A stretch of 11,116 nucleotides of DNA from Chloroflexota bacterium (lineage in GTDB: Bacteria; Chloroflexota; FW602-bin22; JACPRP01): contig JACQUC010000033.1 of NCBI GenBank assembly GCA_016210495.1, positions 1-11,116 of the forward strand, given 5' to 3'. Under the pieces are notes generated by a model. The model saw nothing but the letters and a program-made list of their open reading frames with translations, searched no databases and had not been told where the DNA came from. Shown here one piece after another: positions 6,452 to 11,116 of this stretch (position 1 is the first letter of the stretch; each line of letters starts with the position of its first letter). Both the position numbers and the translations under genes were made by a program.

Positions 6452-6976
6452 TTAGTCCAACTCCAGCAGCCGTGCACCCAACACCTTCTGCATGTGCCGC
6501 AAAGAGAAACCGTGCGCCTCGGGATCGAAATCTGCCACACAGTCGGCATAGACATCAACCTGATAGCCACGCAACCGCACGTCGTACACGGTGAAAAGCA
6601 CGCATATGGACGTGCAGACGCCACAGATGATGGTTCTGTCAGGCTGAAGCTCTCGCAGCGTTTCGTCCAGTCTGGTTCCTACAAAGGCGCTAAAAGTGTA
6701 CTTCGGCACGACAAGCCCGGACAAACTCGCCAGTTCCGGAATGATCTCGGCCTCTTGTGTTCCGGCGACGCAGTGCGGCGCAAACATTTCGAACTCTGGG
6801 TCGTTCGGCTCGTGGTTATCACAGACGAAGACGACGTGTGAGCCGTTAGCCGCCTCCCGCTGCAGCAGTTGACTGATCTTCGGTATGATCGAGCGTGACT
6901 CGTCGCCGCAGTACAGGGCACCTTGCGGCTCCAAGAAGCCTCTCAACATATCGATGACGAGAAGCACGTTAGCCAC
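6452..6976 (-). CDS. pncA: Nicotinamidase (isochorismatase-like cysteine hydrolase)
   Basis: A cysteine hydrolase of 174 residues from the preferred start (176 if GTG at 6982 is used; numbering here is from 6982). The catalytic triad of the fold is present: D11 in VIDM, K94 in VVPKYTF and nucleophile C127 in GVCTSICV. D55, H57 and H70 (CDNHEP...APHCVAGT) match the metal site that distinguishes nicotinamidases from other isochorismatase-like hydrolases. It would convert nicotinamide to nicotinate and ammonia in NAD salvage, and the next gene of the operon encodes the enzyme that uses nicotinate. GTG at 6976 is preferred because AGGAGG (6984-6989) lies 7 bases before it but only 1 base before GTG 6982. 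The gene overlaps the preceding SAM hydrolase stop by 8 bases, implying coupled translation. A different amide substrate is possible but less likely given the context. Confidence 0.85.
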   Translation of the reverse strand: MANVLLVIDMLRGFLEPQGALYCGDESRSIIPKISQLLQREAANGSHVVFVCDNHEPNDPEFEMFAPHCVAGTQEAEIIPELASLSGLVVPKYTFSAFVGTRLDETLRELQPDRTIICGVCTSICVLFTVYDVRLRGYQVDVYADCVADFDPEAHGFSLRHMQKVLGARLLELD

Positions 6977-7796
6977 TGTCACTCCTCCTCGCTCTGACTA
7001 CGACGCTTTCGCCCCTTCGCACTCGCAAGAACTGTGCGGCGCTGCCTCCATGCACCGCTATTTCTACAAAGCCTGCGCTTCCTACCAGGGCGACGAGTCC
7101 TTCCCTCGCGCCATAGTACTCGCTCAGGCCAGTAATTCTGTGGCGCTTGATCTCCAAGTACAGGTCCCCGCCCAGATGCCGCACGTCCTCTTCGCTCAAG
7201 TCCGTGATCAGGTTGCCAAAGCGATCCACGTGGATGACGTGGGCAACCAACTTGTCCGGGCCCAACACCTCTGGTACCGGCACCCGTAGCCAGGTAATCT
7301 GATCCACTATTTCGCCAAGCTCTGCAGGTGCGACGCCGTTGGACAGATGCGCCGCCACCGGCGCGAAGATATCCCGCCCGTGAAAGGTCCGGCTGACGTG
7401 CGGCAGCCAGTAACTTGGATTGGCGATATTTCTGGCCCTGAGTCCAGGATGCGCAGACGTTTCCGTTACACGACGATACAGCCTATCGCCTGCTGCCCAG
7501 GTAAGCACGCCGTTGTCGGGGCCGACGAAGACGCCCGCCGAGCTTTCGACCACGATGGCCCGGCGCTTGCTCCCCACTCCCGGGTCGACCACGACCAGAT
7601 GTATCGCTTCCGCTGGGAAATACCTCCTCGACGTGGCCAGCACGAAAGCCGCTTCGTTTACGTCCTGCGGCGCGACATTGTGGCACAAGTCCACCAGCAC
7701 GGCTTCCGGGTTAATGCCGAGGATAACGCCCTTCATCGTTCCGACGTAGCCGTCGTCGAGCCCGAAATCGGTCGTCAGCGTAATAACTCGCCGCAT
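6969..7796 (-). CDS. S-adenosyl-L-methionine hydrolase, adenosine-forming (DUF62 family)
   Basis: A 275-residue protein of the SAM hydrolase/chlorinase/fluorinase family. Motifs are TTDFGLDDGYVG (8-19), VDPGVGSKRR (70-79), VGPDNG (91-96), TFHGRDIFAP (137-146) and HVDRFGNLITD (189-199). D71, R78 and H139 correspond, by eye, to the Asp-Arg-His set that activates water in the hydrolases, which cleave SAM to adenosine and methionine. That triad and the common length favour hydrolase over halogenase. It is the first gene of the operon, with an ATG start, GAGAGGG just upstream and a good promoter about 45 bases away. Its end overlaps the nicotinamidase start. Why SAM cleavage is linked to NAD salvage is not evident from the sequence. 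Confidence 0.9.
   Translation of the reverse strand: MRRVITLTTDFGLDDGYVGTMKGVILGINPEAVLVDLCHNVAPQDVNEAAFVLATSRRYFPAEAIHLVVVDPGVGSKRRAIVVESSAGVFVGPDNGVLTWAAGDRLYRRVTETSAHPGLRARNIANPSYWLPHVSRTFHGRDIFAPVAAHLSNGVAPAELGEIVDQITWLRVPVPEVLGPDKLVAHVIHVDRFGNLITDLSEEDVRHLGGDLYLEIKRHRITGLSEYYGAREGLVALVGSAGFVEIAVHGGSAAQFLRVRRGESVVVRARRSDSG
6984..6989 (-). promoter_or_regulatory. Ribosome binding site deciding the nicotinamidase start
   Basis: Reading the - strand, AGGAGG is a perfect Shine-Dalgarno core inside the end of the SAM hydrolase gene. Its spacing is 7 bases to GTG at 6976 and 1 base to GTG at 6982, which favours the inner start. Confidence 0.6.
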
Positions 7797-7838
7797 TTCC
7801 CTCTCTGTCGAGCCCCCGGCGTGCGCATCGTTGCCTAG

Positions 7839-7867
7839 ATTCTACCCTAACGACAAAGCGTTGTCCA
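7839..7867 (-). promoter_or_regulatory. Sigma70-type promoter of the SAM hydrolase/NAD-salvage operon
   Basis: On the - strand, TGGACA (7862-7867; 5 of 6 consensus) is followed after exactly 17 bases by TAGAAT (7839-7844; 5 of 6). Transcription would start near 7832, giving a leader of about 35 bases before the ATG at 7796. Position, spacing and match are all good. Confidence 0.6.
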
Positions 7868-7898
7868 GTTTGCGCCAGTACCGCGCGGTGAGATAGTG

Positions 7899-7904
7899 TA
7901 CAAT
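7899..7904 (+). promoter_or_regulatory. Possible -10 element for the cyclase gene
   Basis: TACAAT matches the -10 consensus in 5 of 6 positions and lies about 48 bases before the GTG start, in an AT-richer patch (TACAATATAC). No convincing -35 box is found 16-18 bases upstream; TTGCGC (7870-7875) is 23 bases away. The promoter may depend on an activator or be false. Confidence 0.3.
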
Positions 7905-7951
7905 ATACGTACTGCGCATTCTCAATCAATTCCACTAAGGCGAGGATTGAT

Positions 7952-10900
7952 GTGGAAAGGATAGCACACGGGGCAGCGGGGAGGCAGGCGGACCTGTCGC
8001 GTGCGGCTCAGACTTACCTTCCCGAGGACTGGCGCCTGGCCATCGCCTGCGGCGAGCGGTTGCAGGAGCAGGCCCGCGGATCCGCGCTCTTCGCCGACAT
8101 ATCCGGGTTCACGCCGCTGAGCGAGGCGTTAACTCGGGCTTACGGCCAGCGTCGGGGCTCCGAGCAGTTGTCCCACGTCCTTAACCAGGTCTTTGACTCC
8201 TTGATCGTCGAGGTGAACCGCTACGGTGGGAGCGTCGTGAGTTTTGCCGGCGACGCGATCACTTGCTGGTTCGACGCGGACAATTCGGAGGACGGTGTCT
8301 TATCTACTGCGCTCCGAGCCGTCACTGCCGGATTTGCGATACAACAGGCTATGCAGTGTTTCTCTTCCATTTCGATCCCAGGCTATCCACCAGTTTCCCT
8401 CGCCGTGAAAGTCGCAGTGGCGTCGGGACCGGCACGCCGGTTCGTCGTCGGCGATCCTGACCTGCAGCTAATCCCCGTGCTTACGGGAGTGACACTGGGC
8501 CGTATGGCGGCCGCGGAGCATCATACCGACAAAGGTGAAGTGGTGGTGGATGAGCCCACTATGGCTTTTCTGGCAGACCAGGTCCGGGTGCGAGAATGGC
8601 ACGACGACCCGGACTCTGGCTGGCGCTTCGCTGTCGTGGAGGAGCTTCACGCCAAGGCGACCCCGCTACCGTGGCCTCACCCGCGGAACAGTATGTCGGC
8701 TGAAGACCAGTTACGCCCCTGGGTGCTGCCTGCTATCTACCGACAGTTGCAGGCAGGGCTGGGCGAGTTCCTGACGGAGCTGCGTCCCGTGGTGCCGTTG
8801 TTCCTACGCTTCGGAGGCATTGACTTCAAGGACGACCCTGAGGCGGGGACCAAATTGGATGCCTTCGTTCGCTGGGTGCAGCGGGTGGCGGACCGCTACG
8901 AGGGCACACTCCTTGTGGTGTTGTTCGGCGACAAGGGCAGCTATCTCTACATGGCCTTTGGCGCGCCCGTCGCCCACGAAGACGACGCTCGGCGGGCCAT
9001 CAGCGCCGCCCTGGAGCTGCGCACGCCGCCGGCGCAGTTCGACTTCATTACTGGGGTACAGATTGGGATCAGCAGCGGCACGGTACTCGCGGGGGCCTAC
9101 GGTGGGTCGACGCGGCGAACCTATGGTACCCTGGGGGATGAAGTCAACCTGTCGGCCCGGCTGATGCAATCTGCGCAATTGGGTCAGGTCCTGGTGAGCC
9201 CCTCCGTCCAGCAAGCAACTGCCCGCGACTTCAACTGGGAGGCCCTGCCCCACATGCCAGTCAAGGGAAAGTCCGAGCCGGTGACCCCATACTGCCTTGT
9301 GGGCGCTCGCGTGGGTCCGACCATTCGATTGCAGCAGCCACGTTATGCGCTGCCCATCGTGGGGAGGCAGCACGAGCTTGCCGTCGCGAAGCAGAAGCTG
9401 GACCAGGCTCTGGAGGGTAGCGGCCAGATCGTGGGTATTACCGCCGAGGCCGGCCTGGGCAAGTCACGCCTGATGGCCGAGGTCGTGAGCCGGATAAGTG
9501 CGCAAGGCTTGATCTGCTATGGTGGCGAGTGTCAGTCCTACGGCACCAACAGCCCCTATCTGGTGTGGCGTCCCATTTGGCAAGCCATCTTTGGCCTCGA
9601 ACCGGGTTGGTCAATCGAAGACCAGGTGCGACTGGTGGAAGAGCGCCTGGCCCAGATCGACCAATCCCTGGTTCATCGCCTGCCGCTGCTAGGCGTGCTT
9701 CTCAACCTGCCCATTCCGGATAACGACCTGACGCGCTCCTTCGACGCCAAGCTGCGCAAGACCTCTCTGGAAGCTTTGCTAGTGGACTGCATCCGGGCGC
9801 ACGCCCGTGAGCAGAAGGTCGCAATAGTACTCGAAGACTGCCACTGGCTGGACCCGCTTTCCGACGACCTGCTGGAGGCAATCGCCCGGGCCATCGCCGC
9901 TCTGCCGGTCCTGCTGGTGCTGGCCTACCGGCCGACTACACTGGAAACCGGCCGTTCGCCGTTGAGAGCCGTTTCTCCCTTGCCGCATTTCACGGAGGTG
10001 AAGCTTATTGACCTGACCCCCGAGGAGGTGGAGCGGCTGGTACAACAGAAGCTGCAGAAGATGCTTGGCGCAGGTGTGGAGGTACCGCCCCTGCTGCTGC
10101 AACGCGTTACCGATCGGGCCCAGGGCAATCCATTCTACCTCGAAGAGTTGCTCAATTATTTGGAGGACCGGGGCATCGACCCGCGAGACCCCCGGGCCAT
10201 AGAAAACCTGGATCTGCCGACAAGCCTCCACAGCCTTATCCTCAGCCGCATCGATCAGGTAAGCGAGAGCCAGAAGACCACCCTCAAGGTGGCCAGCATT
10301 ATCGGGCGGCTATTCCGCTTCACCTGGCTGTGGGGAGTGTACCCTGGGCTGGGCGAGGCAGACCGCGTGAAGAACGACCTCGACGGCCTGGCGCGCTTGG
10401 ACATCACCTCCCTCGACCAGCCCGAGCCTGACCTGACCTATATGTTCAAGCACATCTTCACGCAAGAGGTCGCCTACGAAAGCCAGCCCTACGCGGCACG
10501 AGCCACCCTGCACGACCAGCTTGGAGGGTTCATCGAGCACATCTCTGGCGACCTTCTCAGCCAATACGTCTATCTGCTGGCGTTTCACTACGAGCGGAGC
10601 GAGAACCTGGCCAAGCGCCGGGAGTACTTGCGAAAGGCCGGAGAGGCCGCTCAGGCGGCCTTTGCCAACACCTCGGCGATCGATTACTTCCAGCGCGTTC
10701 TGCCGCTGCTGTCCGACGAGGAGCTGGTGGAGGTCCGGCTGCGCCTGGGGCAGGTGCTGGACCTGGTGGGGCAGTGGCAGGAGGCAGATGAACAGTATCG
10801 GCTGGTATTGAACCTTGCCGAGGAGCTGGGGAACGTGTCGGCCCAGGGCGAAGCTGAACGGTCCATTGGTTGGCTGTTGAGGAAGCGGGGTGACTTCACT

Positions 10901-11116
10901 GCGGCCCACGAGTGGTTGGCGAAAGCCCGTGCCACCTTCGAGAAGGCAGGCGATCCAGCGGGAGTGAGCCAGGTGTACGCTGATACCGGCGAAATCTACC
11001 GTCTTCAAGGGATGTACGTCGAGGCCGAGGGCTGTTTCCAGGAGGGCCTGAAGCAGGCGGGACTGGCGGCCGATGGCCAGCGACGGCTGGCGGCCCAGGC
11101 CCAGGCGCTCAAGGGC
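7952..11116 (+). CDS. Soluble adenylyl cyclase-like protein: tandem class III cyclase domains, STAND/AAA ATPase, TPR (3' end outside window)
   Basis: At least 1055 residues, open to the right edge. Cyclase domain 1 (about 44-200) has both metal aspartates, D49 in FADISGFT and D101 in FAGDA, but lacks the Asn/Arg pair. Cyclase domain 2 (about 280-450) lacks the first metal aspartate (LRFGGIDF) but has FGDKGS with K328 and GDEVNLSARLM with N399 and R403. One composite catalytic site is expected, as in mammalian soluble adenylyl cyclase (ADCY10). An ATPase follows: Walker A AEAGLGKS (498-505), Walker B VLEDCHWLD (626-634) and GNPFYLEEL (725-733). TPR-like helices run from about 885 onward (e.g. 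GQWQEADEQYRLVL, GDFTAAHEWLAKA, GMYVEAEGCFQEGL). It probably makes cAMP under control of the ATPase/TPR part and has no membrane segments. The GTG start, 6 bases after GAGG, is the only usual start codon after the upstream in-frame stop at 7889. Confidence 0.88.
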   Translation, partial: MERIAHGAAGRQADLSRAAQTYLPEDWRLAIACGERLQEQARGSALFADISGFTPLSEALTRAYGQRRGSEQLSHVLNQVFDSLIVEVNRYGGSVVSFAGDAITCWFDADNSEDGVLSTALRAVTAGFAIQQAMQCFSSISIPGYPPVSLAVKVAVASGPARRFVVGDPDLQLIPVLTGVTLGRMAAAEHHTDKGEVVVDEPTMAFLADQVRVREWHDDPDSGWRFAVVEELHAKATPLPWPHPRNSMSAEDQLRPWVLPAIYRQLQAGLGEFLTELRPVVPLFLRFGGIDFKDDPEAGTKLDAFVRWVQRVADRYEGTLLVVLFGDKGSYLYMAFGAPVAHEDDARRAISAALELRTPPAQFDFITGVQIGISSGTVLAGAYGGSTRRTYGTLGDEVNLSARLMQSAQLGQVLVSPSVQQATARDFNWEALPHMPVKGKSEPVTPYCLVGARVGPTIRLQQPRYALPIVGRQHELAVAKQKLDQALEGSGQIVGITAEAGLGKSRLMAEVVSRISAQGLICYGGECQSYGTNSPYLVWRPIWQAIFGLEPGWSIEDQVRLVEERLAQIDQSLVHRLPLLGVLLNLPIPDNDLTRSFDAKLRKTSLEALLVDCIRAHAREQKVAIVLEDCHWLDPLSDDLLEAIARAIAALPVLLVLAYRPTTLETGRSPLRAVSPLPHFTEVKLIDLTPEEVERLVQQKLQKMLGAGVEVPPLLLQRVTDRAQGNPFYLEELLNYLEDRGIDPRDPRAIENLDLPTSLHSLILSRIDQVSESQKTTLKVASIIGRLFRFTWLWGVYPGLGEADRVKNDLDGLARLDITSLDQPEPDLTYMFKHIFTQEVAYESQPYAARATLHDQLGGFIEHISGDLLSQYVYLLAFHYERSENLAKRREYLRKAGEAAQAAFANTSAIDYFQRVLPLLSDEELVEVRLRLGQVLDLVGQWQEADEQYRLVLNLAEELGNVSAQGEAERSIGWLLRKRGDFTAAHEWLAKARATFEKAGDPAGVSQVYADTGEIYRLQGMYVEAEGCFQEGLKQAGLAADGQRRLAAQAQALKG

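Noticed and set aside
5581..6594. 337-residue + strand open frame opposite pncB and running through the repeats
   Set aside because: Antisense shadow with no recognisable domain, crossing palindromic intergenic DNA.
10310..11008. 232-residue - strand open frame opposite the TPR region
   Set aside because: Leu/Gln/Val-rich low-complexity antisense of helical repeats; no motif or start signal.

Overview
The window is GC-rich, densely packed bacterial DNA with eight protein genes and little intergenic space. Three things suggest Chloroflexota (for example an Anaerolineae-like lineage): long perfect GTAGGG-type palindromes between genes, a large adenylate-cyclase/ATPase/TPR protein of a type common there, and a short-form nicotinate phosphoribosyltransferase. 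This is an inference; no rRNA or marker gene is present. Six of the eight chosen starts are GTG or TTG.

Region 1 (59-4050, + strand) is a compact operon behind a convincing extended -10 promoter. Its three membrane proteins overlap by 4 bases at each junction (GTGA, TTGA). They resemble the antiporter-like and NuoK-like membrane-arm subunits of complex I and group 4 hydrogenases, in the order HyfB-like, HyfE-like, HyfF-like. No redox subunit and no NuoH/HyfC-like subunit is visible. By eye, both antiporter-like proteins lack the charged residues of the proton channel. This is the least explained part of the window.

Region 2 (4094-7796, - strand) is a metabolic operon. Transcription order is S-adenosylmethionine hydrolase, nicotinamidase, nicotinate phosphoribosyltransferase, histone-deacetylase-fold amidohydrolase. 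A good sigma70-type promoter (TGGACA-N17-TAGAAT) precedes it. Nicotinamidase and nicotinate phosphoribosyltransferase are consecutive steps of NAD salvage (nicotinamide to nicotinate to nicotinate mononucleotide). The gap of about 230 bp between those two genes holds three inverted repeats, two of them probably members of a dispersed repeat family.

Region 3 (7952 to the right edge, + strand) is transcribed divergently from region 2. It encodes 1055 residues of an unfinished protein laid out like mammalian soluble adenylyl cyclase (ADCY10): two cyclase domains, a STAND/AAA-type ATPase and TPR-like repeats. The metal-binding aspartates lie only in the first cyclase domain and the catalytic Asn/Arg pair only in the second, so the active site is composite. 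The 155-bp divergent spacer carries the promoters.
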